Below are positions 1 through 5,472 of a stretch of DNA of 6,660 bases, piece after piece (the first letter of the stretch is position 1; each line of letters begins with the position of its first letter). The DNA is taken from contig PKWS01000144.1 of assembly GCA_003132105.1 (NCBI GenBank), positions 1-6,660 of the forward strand, read 5' to 3'. This DNA comes from Desulfosporosinus sp. (lineage in GTDB: Bacteria > Bacillota > Desulfitobacteriia > Desulfitobacteriales > Desulfitobacteriaceae). The position numbers were made by a program, and so were the translations under genes. The notes beneath the pieces were generated by a model. That model made no database searches and had not been told where the DNA came from. It saw only the letters and a program-made list of their open reading frames with translations.

Positions 1-629
1 TAGCGCGGAGAGTTGTAGAATCGGATAAGTACACGAGAATGGGCAAATTTAAAGGTTGGGGACCGATGCTCTTTCTTGGACAGGATGTAATTCACAAAAC
101 GGTTGGCGTAATAGGTGCAGGAAGAATAGGCTTGTCTTTTGCTAAAAGGGCAAAAGCCTTCGATATGACGGTACTCTATACTGACGTAGCGGCTAACCAG
201 CAATTTGAACTAGAAACCGGCGGTCAATACGCCAGCCTAGAAATGCTTCTCCAAGAGTCAGATTTTGTTTCGCTCCATACTCCACTTCTCCCTGAAACAT
301 TCCATTTGATCGGTGAAAAAGAGTTAAAACTCATGAAAAAAACAGCTATTTTAATTAATACTTCCCGCGGTCCTATCGTGGACGAATTAGCACTGGTGAA
401 GGCTTTACAATCAGGGGAAATCTGGGGAGCAGGTCTTGATGTCTACGAATTCGAACCTGGACTGGTAGAAGGGCTAAAAGAACTTGACAATGCCATCCTA
501 TGTCCTCACATTGCCAGTGCCACTATCGACACGCGCGCCAAAATGGGCACAATAGCTGTGTCCAATATTCTAGCGGCCATGAGGGGAGAACTTCCCCCGA
601 ATTGTCTAAACCCCGAGGTGTACAAATAA
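1..629 (+). CDS. D-isomer-specific 2-hydroxyacid dehydrogenase, C-terminal part (5' end outside window)
   Basis: NAD-dependent reduction of a 2-oxoacid (glyoxylate/hydroxypyruvate class) to the D-2-hydroxyacid, cytosolic. The frame is open from base 3 (ARRVVESDKYTRMGKFKGWG), so the ATG at 39 is internal and about 208 C-terminal residues are visible; full-length relatives have about 310-330. Seen: the Rossmann motif GAGRIG (bases 114-131). An Asp in LYTD lies 18 residues after it, at the end of the second strand, which favours NAD over NADP. The catalytic triad of the family is present: Arg in NTSRGP (366-368), Glu in DVYEFEP and His in CPHIAS. The C-terminus NPEVYK is normal, so nothing suggests decay. 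The aminotransferase gene follows after 39 bases on the same strand, suggesting co-transcription. The family assignment is firm. The exact substrate (glyoxylate, hydroxypyruvate, phosphoglycerate-like or other) cannot be read from this fragment; GWGPMLFLGQD resembles glyoxylate/hydroxypyruvate reductases. Confidence 0.93.
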   Translation, partial: ARRVVESDKYTRMGKFKGWGPMLFLGQDVIHKTVGVIGAGRIGLSFAKRAKAFDMTVLYTDVAANQQFELETGGQYASLEMLLQESDFVSLHTPLLPETFHLIGEKELKLMKKTAILINTSRGPIVDELALVKALQSGEIWGAGLDVYEFEPGLVEGLKELDNAILCPHIASATIDTRAKMGTIAVSNILAAMRGELPPNCLNPEVYK

Positions 630-668
630 TAAATCACAATTAAATTCAAAAAAGAAAGAAGTATCAGA

Positions 669-1844
669 ATGAAGAATGTGTTTGCAGATAGAATGTCCTT
701 GCTCGGTACAGAAACTGCTTTTGAAGTTTTAGCAAAAGCAAAAAGGTTGGAAGTTCAGGGAAAGGATGTAGTCCATTTGGAAATTGGCGAACCGGACTTT
801 GACACTCCTAGAAATATTATTGATGCCGCTTGCCTTGCCCTAAACAGTGGATATACACACTATACAGCCGCGCCAGGTATTCCAGAAGTAAGAGAAACAA
901 TCGCTAACTACATCCGTTTCCATAAAAATGTCGATGCTTCTGCCGACGATGTCGTGATCGTCCCCGGTGGAAAGCCCATCATGTTTTTCTCTATTATGGC
1001 AACTGTGAATCCAGGTGATGAAGTAATTTTTCCGAATCCTGGCTTTCCCATTTATGAATCCGTCATTCGCTTTGTTGGCGGAAAGCCTGTCCCTATCCCT
1101 TTGCGAGAAGGAAATCAGTTTCGCTTAGACGTTCATGAACTTGCCCAGTTGATTACACCCAAGACTAAAATGCTCATTATTAACTCCCCAGGCAATCCTA
1201 CCGGCGGAGTGCTCACGAGTGAAGACGTCAAAGCAATTGCAGATTTAGTGAGAGGAAAAGGGATACTTGTTCTGTCCGATGAAATCTATGATCGCATCGT
1301 GTATGGTGATATACACCCGCTGTCCATTGCCTCGTTACCAGGTATGAAGGATTGGACCATTATTTTAGACGGGTTTTCTAAGACCTATGCCATGACTGGC
1401 TGGCGGTTGGGTTACGGGGTTATGCACCCAGAAATAGCTGCTAAAATCGCTCAACTGATGGTCAATTCTAATTCCTGCACCTCTGCTTTTACTCAGATGG
1501 CTGGTAAAGAAGCACTCACAGGACCCCAAAATGAAGTCAATACTATGGTAGCTGAGTTTAAAAGGCGCCGCGACATTATGGTTAATGGCTTAAACTCTAT
1601 TCCTGGAGTGAGCTGTATATTGCCAGAGGGGTCTTTTTACGTATTCCCCAATCTAAAATCATTCAACAAAGACAGTAAAGAGATTGCTGACTATCTTTTA
1701 AACGATGCAGGAGTCGCTTGTTTAGGGGGTACTGCTTTTGGCTCTTACGGTGAAGGATTCCTTCGTTTCTCCTATGCGAATTCGATAGCGAATATCCAGA
1801 AAGCTTTAGAGCGTATTGAAACTGCTTTAGGCAAAATGAGATAG
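669..1844 (+). CDS. Class I/II PLP-dependent aminotransferase (aspartate aminotransferase-like, fold type I)
   Basis: Cytosolic transfer of an amino group between an amino acid and a 2-oxoacid, using pyridoxal phosphate. The 391 residues are the normal length for the family. Seen in order: EIGEPDFDTP near residue 38 (substrate-side loop), the YTxxxGIPEVR segment (62-75), NSPGNPTGG (172-180, PLP-contacting Asn176), SDEIYD (203-208, Asp204 to the pyridine nitrogen and Tyr207 to the phenolic oxygen), the Schiff-base Lys238 in FSKTYAMTGWRLGY, and Arg366 in LRFSYA, which binds the substrate carboxylate. All key residues are intact. The ATG at 669 is preceded by a purine-rich GAAAGAAG stretch that can serve as a modest Shine-Dalgarno. 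It lies 39 bases behind a 2-hydroxyacid dehydrogenase; together they could turn an amino acid into an oxoacid and then a hydroxyacid, or the reverse. Substrate preference (Asp, Ala, aromatic or other) is not determinable here. No convincing hairpin terminator is visible in the 70 bases to the convergent gene. Confidence 0.95.
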   Translation: MKNVFADRMSLLGTETAFEVLAKAKRLEVQGKDVVHLEIGEPDFDTPRNIIDAACLALNSGYTHYTAAPGIPEVRETIANYIRFHKNVDASADDVVIVPGGKPIMFFSIMATVNPGDEVIFPNPGFPIYESVIRFVGGKPVPIPLREGNQFRLDVHELAQLITPKTKMLIINSPGNPTGGVLTSEDVKAIADLVRGKGILVLSDEIYDRIVYGDIHPLSIASLPGMKDWTIILDGFSKTYAMTGWRLGYGVMHPEIAAKIAQLMVNSNSCTSAFTQMAGKEALTGPQNEVNTMVAEFKRRRDIMVNGLNSIPGVSCILPEGSFYVFPNLKSFNKDSKEIADYLLNDAGVACLGGTAFGSYGEGFLRFSYANSIANIQKALERIETALGKMR

Positions 1845-1914
1845 TCATGCATGTACAATTCCTCCCCTTCTTACACTTAGCAACGCAACGGCCACAGACC
1901 ATCATCTTTAGATT

Positions 1915-2880
1915 TCATTTTAGTCCATAAACGAGCATCCCATTCTTATCTTTCCGGTCAACGAGTCCAATATGCACTAAATGTTCTAAATGAGACAGAG
2001 CTTCCCCCGAGGCAAACCACTTTTGGGAGTGTGGAAAATCCTCCCATTTTTTATGACTCACATCCCAATGCATAGAAGCAGCCATCTCGCTGGCTGTCTT
2101 TTTGCCATCTTTTAAAATGCTTAGGATCTCCTTTAGGCGTTCTTCATGGTGGTCTAGAAGCTCTGTGATTCTTTTCTGGTGATCCCTGATTATTTTCCTA
2201 TGAGCTGTAAATAAGTAATCAATTTCAAACTCATACACCTTGTTTAGGCTAGTCAAATATGTATCCAAAATGTCCTGTTCAAATCCCCAGAACGTTATAT
2301 TTGGAGTTATTTCGTCTAAAATATGGTCTCCACAAAAAAACAGCTTATGTTTTCTTTCATACAAGCCGATATGCCCTGGCGTATGGCCGGGAATATCCAC
2401 CACTTCAAAGCAATAATCTCCTACAACTACTTCGTTCCCCTCAAGCAGCGGGGTGAATTCCAGCGGTTCGATCAGCCTGGTCCCGAACTCTTTGCCAAAA
2501 CTTAAGGAGTTGTCGCTTTTAAAGCCAAATATTTGGTTCAGTGTTTGGTAAAAACTATCTCTTTTGGAGGTTTGATTAAACAAATCTCCATCTGTCTGAC
2601 TAAAATAGATTGCTTGTACTCCGTGTTTCTTGAGGGCTGGAGCAAGACCTGAGTGATCAGTATGCATATGGGTAATCAGGAGATCAGTTTTTTTCAGGTC
2701 AATGTTTAGTTCCTCCAGACCCCTCATCAACTCAGTCTGGCATTCTGCTGTGTTAAATCCTGTATCGATGATCAAATTCCTATTCTCGGATATTATGATG
2801 TAACTATTGATAGCCTTTAAGGGATTTTTTGGCAAAGGTATTTCATTTTTGAAAATCTTCGGGTAAACTTCTGTAATCAC
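1915..2880 (-). CDS. Metallo-beta-lactamase-fold hydrolase with C-terminal winged-helix-like region
   Basis: Probable cytosolic two-metal (usually zinc) hydrolase of 321 residues. Seen: HMHTDH at 71-76 (the HxHxDH metal motif), GHTPGH at 165-170 with His166 as metal ligand, Asp185 in FCGDH as bridging ligand, and His227 in TAHRK, so the full ligand set is present. Residues from about 235 to 321 form a helical, charged tail (KKTASEMAASM, then HLEHLVHIGLVDRK) ending in a basic strand. This fits the small winged-helix domain found behind many MBL hydrolases of the LACTB2/RNase-like type. The start is GTG at 2878-2880, chosen because AGGAGGAG (complement of 2886-2893) sits 5 bases upstream and the first residues MITEVYPKIF begin the fold normally. 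The gene converges on the aminotransferase and diverges from the secreted protein gene. The substrate is unknown; thioester, lactone, phosphodiester and RNA substrates are all found in this fold. Confidence 0.93.
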   Translation of the reverse strand: MITEVYPKIFKNEIPLPKNPLKAINSYIIISENRNLIIDTGFNTAECQTELMRGLEELNIDLKKTDLLITHMHTDHSGLAPALKKHGVQAIYFSQTDGDLFNQTSKRDSFYQTLNQIFGFKSDNSLSFGKEFGTRLIEPLEFTPLLEGNEVVVGDYCFEVVDIPGHTPGHIGLYERKHKLFFCGDHILDEITPNITFWGFEQDILDTYLTSLNKVYEFEIDYLFTAHRKIIRDHQKRITELLDHHEERLKEILSILKDGKKTASEMAASMHWDVSHKKWEDFPHSQKWFASGEALSHLEHLVHIGLVDRKDKNGMLVYGLK

Positions 2881-2912
2881 AGTTACTCCTCCTAATAAGA
2901 AATTAATGCTGT

Positions 2913-2918
2913 ATTATA
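2913..2918 (-). promoter_or_regulatory. Possible -10 box for the MBL-fold hydrolase gene
   Basis: On the minus strand these bases read TATAAT, a perfect vegetative -10 hexamer, about 33 bases upstream of the GTG start. No good TTGACA-like -35 box is found 16-18 bases further upstream (that position reads GCGCCT), and there is no TG extension. The call rests on the hexamer and its position only. Confidence 0.3.
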
Positions 2919-3012
2919 TTAGTTCCTGCATCATAAGGCGCATACAGCAAGGGTTTCTCCTTTTTAGCATTGTAACATATTTAGCCTGTTTCATCACCTT
3001 TATTCTGATTAC

Positions 3013-3029
3013 GTTACCTAAATGTTACC
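3013..3029. promoter_or_regulatory. Phased direct repeat GTTACC-N5-GTTACC, candidate response-regulator operator
   Basis: GTTACC occurs at 3013-3018 and again at 3024-3029, exactly 11 bp apart, or one helical turn. Tandem half-sites with this spacing are typical of OmpR/PhoB-type response regulators, which bind head-to-tail dimers on one DNA face. A third related word in the opposite orientation (TGTAACA, 2971-2977) lies about 40 bp away. The position between two divergent genes fits control of either one. The regulator is not identifiable from the sequence. Confidence 0.35.
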
Positions 3030-3038
3030 CAAGCGGTT

Positions 3039-3094
3039 AGGTCTTAGTACTTGTCGCAAAACCATTAAGAATGTTGGAGGGCAGGAGAAGACCT
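3039..3094 (+). other. Long-range inverted repeat, possible leader RNA structure
   Basis: AGGTCTT at 3039-3045 is perfectly complementary to AAGACCT at 3088-3094, closing a 42-base interior. The interior can form a small inner stem (CATT-AAG-AATG, 3063-3073). I compared it from memory with the c-di-GMP-I (GEMM) riboswitch because of the GCAAAACCATT stretch, but the required GACGCAAAGCC-type half is absent. It may be a structured 5' leader, an operator, or chance. No known RNA class is claimed. Confidence 0.2.
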
Positions 3095-3135
3095 TATAAC
3101 ATTGAATTTCAGTAATAAGGCTAATGGAAGGGGTT

Positions 3136-3216
3136 ATGATGTTTGTACTTGGCTTGTTTGTTGGTAGAATGATTACTTTAAAGGGAGTGAGGGTGACTAA
3201 AAACGCCCTAGGTTAA
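3136..3216 (+). CDS. Doubtful 26-residue small ORF upstream of the secreted protein gene
   Basis: The ORF has two consecutive ATG codons preceded by GGAAGGGG (3126-3133), an acceptable Shine-Dalgarno 2 bases away, which is closer than usual. The peptide begins MMFVLGLFVG, a hydrophobic start, and then turns basic (RMITLKGVRVTK). The FVLGLFVG opening recalls tiny one-helix membrane proteins of Firmicutes and their phages, but here the hydrophobic part is too short for a confident membrane span. It could be a leader peptide, a decayed small membrane protein, or non-coding sequence, since a possible promoter overlaps it. It ends 58 bases before the secreted protein gene. Confidence 0.2.
   Translation: MMFVLGLFVGRMITLKGVRVTKNALG
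3143..3170 (+). promoter_or_regulatory. Candidate vegetative promoter for the secreted cell-wall protein gene
   Basis: TTGTAC (3143-3148), a 16-base spacer and TAGAAT (3165-3170) form a weak -35/-10 pair. It would give a leader of roughly 95-100 bases before the ATG at 3275. The -35 box matches the consensus at only its first three bases. An isolated TATGAT at 3135-3140 is an alternative -10 but lacks a -35 partner. Confidence 0.25.
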
Positions 3217-3274
3217 AGAAAAGAGATAGTTCATTTAAGAAGAGATACAAAAGATGAGAGGAGAAATTTAATAA

Positions 3275-4720
3275 ATGGAAAAGACTAAAAAAGCCTTAGC
3301 TTCCTTAGTTATCGCAGGTATGGCACTGACTATGGTTCCCTTTAACGCATTTGCTACAGGGACAATCCCAACTCGCTTAGCAGGTACAACTGCTGCTCAA
3401 ACCGCAGTAGCAATCGCAGATCAAACAGGCTGGACTGGAACCGCAATTCTCGCGTCTTCAGCCTCTTATGGTATGGTTGATGCACTAACCGCCGGGCCAC
3501 TCGCTTCCTACTTAAAGGCTCCGATCCTTCTGACAGGGGCGGGAAATGTGCTCGATACTGATACTAAAGCTGAACTGGTTAAGCTCGCGGTAACGAAGGT
3601 TTATGTGACGAGTGGAACAGCTGTTATCGGCCAAGGAGTCCTTACTGAGTTAGCGGGTATGAATATTGAGGTTGTACCTCTAGGCGGATTTGACCGGGCT
3701 GCTACATCCGTAAATATTGCTTCAAAAATGGTGGGAGTTACGAAAATAGCTGTAGCTAACGGCTTGCAAGATGCATTATCTATCGCGGCGATTGCCTCTG
3801 CTGCCAACGAGCCTATACTCTTAACTGACAAAGATACACTTCCTGCAAGTGTAAAGGCTTACATATCTGCTAATCCTGCGATTACCTCTGGTGATGTTAT
3901 TGGTGGAACAGGCGTAATTAGCGATAATGTAAAAGCAACGGTTCCAAGCGCAATTCGTCATGCTGGCAACACCGCCTATGACACCAACAACCAAGTCATT
4001 CAAGACTTCGCCTCTTCACTCGACTTTGGTAATGTATTCGTAGCTAACGGCATAACCGCAATTGATGCTCTTGCCGGTGCACCACTTGCAGCTCAGACTA
4101 AGTCAGCTATTGTTCTCACAGACGGAACAGTTCCTACTGCAGCTGCTTTTGTGAACAGTAAACTCAAACTCACTTCTAGCATTACAGCCCTCGGCGGCGC
4201 AGCTGTTGTTCCTGATGGTGTACGTGATGGATTTATTAATGCGGTACCAGCCGCGAAAACATATTCAGCTGGAATGTATAAAATTGGGTCTGATATGCCG
4301 GCGGGAGAATACGTATTGATTGCGTCAGATCAATCTTATTTTGAGGTAGATAAAGACTCAACTGGTCAATTGGATAGTATTTTGGCAAATGATAATTTTA
4401 GTAACAGGACTATCATCTCAGTTTCAGACGGTCAATACCTCAAAATGACGGATTGCGTAGCATATGCCTTTCAGGATGCTCCTAAAGTTCAACCAGTTGG
4501 TGGATTCCTATCAGATGGTATGTATAAAGTAGGAATTGATCTGCCTGCTGGAGAATACAAAGTTACTCCTGTGGGGGACGCATATGTAGAGGTCAGCAGT
4601 GATAGCTCCCATAGCTTGAATAGTATTATTACAAATGACAATTTCAAGGAAGAAAGATATATCACCGTTACGAACGGTCAATATTTGAGATTAAACAGCG
4701 CAAAAATTACCTTGAATTAG
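3275..4720 (+). CDS. Secreted cell-wall-binding repeat protein (three CWB2-type repeats plus two C-terminal PAGEY domains)
   Basis: Predicted exported surface protein of 481 residues. Residues 1-27 are a classical signal peptide: basic MEKTKK, a hydrophobic core, and a probable cleavage site AFA|TG after Ala27. Residues about 33-320 hold three repeats of roughly 90 residues resembling the cell wall-binding repeat 2 family, which attaches clostridial surface proteins to anionic wall polymers. They open with RLAG, LGGFDRAATS and IRHAGNTAYDTN, and carry the characteristic ADALTAGPLA-like, PILLT and GG-G-ALGG-like segments. Residues about 330-399 and 412-480 are two copies of a beta-rich domain: GMYKIGSDMPAGEY and GMYKVGIDLPAGEY, then YxEVxxDSS-like, S/NSI-x-xNDNF, and V-x-(D/N)GQYL. 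Only one Cys (394) is present and there is no sortase motif. AGAGGAG (3257-3263) lies 11 bases before the ATG. The gene is monocistronic by its own terminator. The wall-anchoring role is known for the family; the function of the C-terminal pair is unknown. Confidence 0.9.
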   Translation: MEKTKKALASLVIAGMALTMVPFNAFATGTIPTRLAGTTAAQTAVAIADQTGWTGTAILASSASYGMVDALTAGPLASYLKAPILLTGAGNVLDTDTKAELVKLAVTKVYVTSGTAVIGQGVLTELAGMNIEVVPLGGFDRAATSVNIASKMVGVTKIAVANGLQDALSIAAIASAANEPILLTDKDTLPASVKAYISANPAITSGDVIGGTGVISDNVKATVPSAIRHAGNTAYDTNNQVIQDFASSLDFGNVFVANGITAIDALAGAPLAAQTKSAIVLTDGTVPTAAAFVNSKLKLTSSITALGGAAVVPDGVRDGFINAVPAAKTYSAGMYKIGSDMPAGEYVLIASDQSYFEVDKDSTGQLDSILANDNFSNRTIISVSDGQYLKMTDCVAYAFQDAPKVQPVGGFLSDGMYKVGIDLPAGEYKVTPVGDAYVEVSSDSSHSLNSIITNDNFKEERYITVTNGQYLRLNSAKITLN

Positions 4721-4749
4721 GAATATCTCAAGTCGTTCATAGCTCATAA

Positions 4750-4791
4750 ATAACAAAAACCCGACTAAATTAATAGCCGGGCTTTTGTTAT
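4750..4791 (+). terminator. Rho-independent terminator of the secreted protein gene
   Basis: A 14-base arm (4750-4763) pairs with 4778-4791 with a single mismatch. It has a CCCG/CGGG core, an A-rich left flank and a T-rich right flank (CTTTTGTTAT), around a 14-base loop. It lies 30 bases after the stop codon. The symmetric A/T flanks would let it work in both directions, which suits the minus-strand remnant that ends right beside it. Confidence 0.85.
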
Positions 4792-4792
4792 G

Positions 4793-4820
4793 TTTACATC
4801 TTCCACAAAAACCACTTACA
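4793..4820. repeat. Left copy of a 28-bp direct repeat bracketing the small-gene cassette
   Basis: This is identical to 5445-5472 at 27 of 28 positions; the one difference is A here versus T in the right copy, near the middle. Both copies sit directly after a plus-strand terminator hairpin. Similarity falls off sharply at both ends. The repeat lies in coding sequence of the minus-strand 82-residue gene in the right copy. Confidence 0.9.
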
Positions 4821-4832
4821 GCTACTCAGTTT
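4794..4832 (-). pseudogene. 3' remnant of a paralogue of the 82-residue minus-strand gene
   Basis: Read on the minus strand, these bases give KLSSCKWFLWKM and a TAA stop. The intact gene at 5446-5694 ends ELGTCKWYLWKM and TAA. Eight of the last 12 residues are identical, Phe/Tyr, Ser/Gly and Ser/Thr are mild changes, and the stop is in the same place. Further upstream the frame bears no resemblance to the intact gene and has no ribosome binding site, so only a tail of 12 residues survives. A non-coding repeat carried by recombination would give the same DNA match. The preserved similarity just beyond the 28-bp repeat (Leu, Ser/Thr codons) is what points to a former gene. Confidence 0.5.
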
Positions 4833-4866
4833 ATTTACCATATTGTTCCACATAACCCAGCTTGTG

Positions 4867-4875
4867 CATATTATG
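4867..4875 (+). promoter_or_regulatory. Possible sporulation-sigma (sigma-E/K-like) -10 element for the small-gene operon
   Basis: CATATTATG matches the CATA-NNN-T core of sigma-K and sigma-E -10 elements and lies 31 bases before the first small gene's ATG. It also contains TATTAT, a passable vegetative -10. No matching -35 element is found at the correct distance for either sigma factor (a CATATT at 4839-4844 is too far away). Weak evidence, consistent with the likely sporulation role of the genes. Confidence 0.2.
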
Positions 4876-4905
4876 TACTATCTCTTAACAAAGGAGGAAA
4901 CGCAA

Positions 4906-5031
4906 ATGGCATTTGGTGGTAGTGGTGATCGTGATGATTGTTGTCGCCCCGAAAGAAACCGTTTTGGAGAAGGAATCGCGATTGTAGTCGTGATTATTCT
5001 TCTGCTTATCGCAATGGGAATAGTATTCTAA
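4906..5031 (+). CDS. Tiny single-span membrane protein, YjcZ-like sporulation type (41 residues)
   Basis: Short protein with a Gly/charged head (MAFGGSGDRDD), a Cys-Cys pair at 12-13, a charged linker (RPERNRFGEG) and a C-terminal hydrophobic helix at 24-41 (IAIVVVIILLL then IAMGIVF). This layout matches the tiny Gly-rich, one-helix proteins annotated in spore formers as YjcZ-type sporulation proteins; assignment is by architecture only. The start at 4906 is chosen over the upstream in-frame ATG at 4843 because AAAGGAGG (4890-4897) sits 8 bases before it and the extra N-terminal residues look random. It is first in a row of three small genes, with 20 bases to the next. The role is unknown; a membrane or coat-associated function in the spore or forespore is inferred. 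Confidence 0.8.
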   Translation: MAFGGSGDRDDCCRPERNRFGEGIAIVVVIILLLIAMGIVF

Positions 5032-5051
5032 TTTGAAAGGAGGAAATTCTT

Positions 5052-5219
5052 ATGTTCGGAATGGGTCAAGGAATGAGTTTTGGCGGACTTGGTCAAGGCG
5101 GAATGCGCGGAGCATGCTGTCCTCCCCCTGTATGTTGCCCCCCTGTCGGCGGCGGGGTTGGTGTAGGAATCATTGCTGTTGCTATTTTGATTCTTATCGC
5201 TTTAGGCGTGATATTCTAA
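5052..5219 (+). CDS. Tiny Cys-Pro-Gly-rich single-span membrane protein, paralogue of the preceding gene (55 residues)
   Basis: The head is Gly/Met-rich (MFGMGQGMSFGGLGQGG). It is followed by two Cys-Cys pairs separated by prolines (CCPPPVCCPP, 22-31), a Gly-rich hinge (GGGVGVG) and a C-terminal helix (about 38-55) ending LILIALGVIF. This is the same plan as the preceding gene, whose tail is LLLIAMGIVF, so the two look like diverged tandem duplicates. AAAGGAGG (5036-5043) lies 8 bases before the ATG, the same spacing as in the first gene. A longer overlapping reading frame from 5033 is a shadow: it has no ribosome binding site and its product is Arg/Cys noise. The paired cysteines could bind metal or form disulfide cross-links; that is inference. 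YjcZ-like sporulation protein by architecture only. Confidence 0.8.
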   Translation: MFGMGQGMSFGGLGQGGMRGACCPPPVCCPPVGGGVGVGIIAVAILILIALGVIF

Positions 5220-5250
5220 AATAGATTTCTTCATGTAAGGAGCTGATCTT

Positions 5251-5382
5251 ATGTTTGGTTTTGGATTTCTTCCCTTTGCTCTGGGTTTAGGTTTAGGGGC
5301 TGCTATAGAGAGACCCCGCTATTACCCATCTTCATATTATTCTTATCCCTATGCACCGTATCCATACAGAGGATGGTATTAG
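5251..5382 (+). CDS. Small Tyr/Pro-rich protein, probable spore-associated (43 residues)
   Basis: A hydrophobic Gly/Phe-rich N-terminal half (MFGFGFLPFALGLGLGAA, 1-18) is followed by IERPR and a Tyr/Pro/Ser-rich tail to GWY (nine Tyr after residue 23). The first half could insert in or associate with a membrane. The tail resembles the low-complexity Tyr-rich segments of spore coat proteins, where tyrosines can be cross-linked. AAGGAG (5237-5242) lies 8 bases before the ATG. It is third in the row, 31 bases after the second gene, and is followed by the operon terminator. I do not recognise a named family. A coat or spore-membrane role is inferred from composition and neighbours. Confidence 0.75.
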   Translation: MFGFGFLPFALGLGLGAAIERPRYYPSSYYSYPYAPYPYRGWY

Positions 5383-5384
5383 GT

Positions 5385-5407
5385 ATAAGATTCCCCTATA
5401 ATCTTAT
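5385..5407 (+). other. AT-rich hairpin between the last small gene and its terminator
   Basis: ATAAGATT (5385-5392) is perfectly complementary to AATCTTAT (5400-5407) around the loop CCCCTAT. The stem is 8 bp and starts 2 bases after the stop codon. It has no T-run behind it, so it is not a terminator itself. It may protect the 3' end of the mRNA or be an operator. Confidence 0.5.
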
Positions 5408-5418
5408 GTGAATAAACC

Positions 5419-5447
5419 AAAGGGAGAGCTCAATTGCTCTCCCTTTT
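5419..5447 (+). terminator. Rho-independent terminator of the three-gene small operon
   Basis: A perfect 11-bp stem, AAAGGGAGAGC (5419-5429) with GCTCTCCCTTT (5436-5446), encloses a 6-base loop and is followed by T. It lies 36 bases after the third small gene. The right arm ends on the stop codon of the convergent minus-strand gene (5446-5448), so terminator and coding end overlap. Confidence 0.9.
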
Positions 5448-5472
5448 ACATCTTCCACAAATACCACTTACA
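5445..5472. repeat. Right copy of the 28-bp direct repeat bracketing the small-gene cassette
   Basis: Partner of 4793-4820 with one mismatch in 28, starting 652 bp further on. On the minus strand it encodes the last residues (CKWYLWKM) and stop of the intact 82-residue protein, so this copy is under coding constraint. Confidence 0.9.

Noticed and set aside
1663..1905. Minus-strand 80-codon ORF over the end of the aminotransferase gene
   Set aside because: It is antisense to a gene with all catalytic motifs, has a Cys/Lys-rich random look, and no Shine-Dalgarno.
2259..2505. Two plus-strand ORFs inside the MBL hydrolase gene
   Set aside because: They lie opposite conserved coding sequence including the GHTPGH region and have no translation signals.
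3040..3093. c-di-GMP-I (GEMM) riboswitch
   Set aside because: Only a GCAAAACC-like stretch matches; the second conserved half and the tetraloop-receptor arrangement are missing.
4843..4905. Upstream ATG extending the first small protein to 62 residues
   Set aside because: There is no Shine-Dalgarno before 4843, the extra residues look random, and AAAGGAGG sits 8 bases before the ATG at 4906.
5033..5224. 63-codon plus-strand frame overlapping the second small gene
   Set aside because: It is a shadow: its Arg/Cys-rich product has no family look and no ribosome binding site, whereas the frame from 5052 has a strong one and a clear membrane helix.
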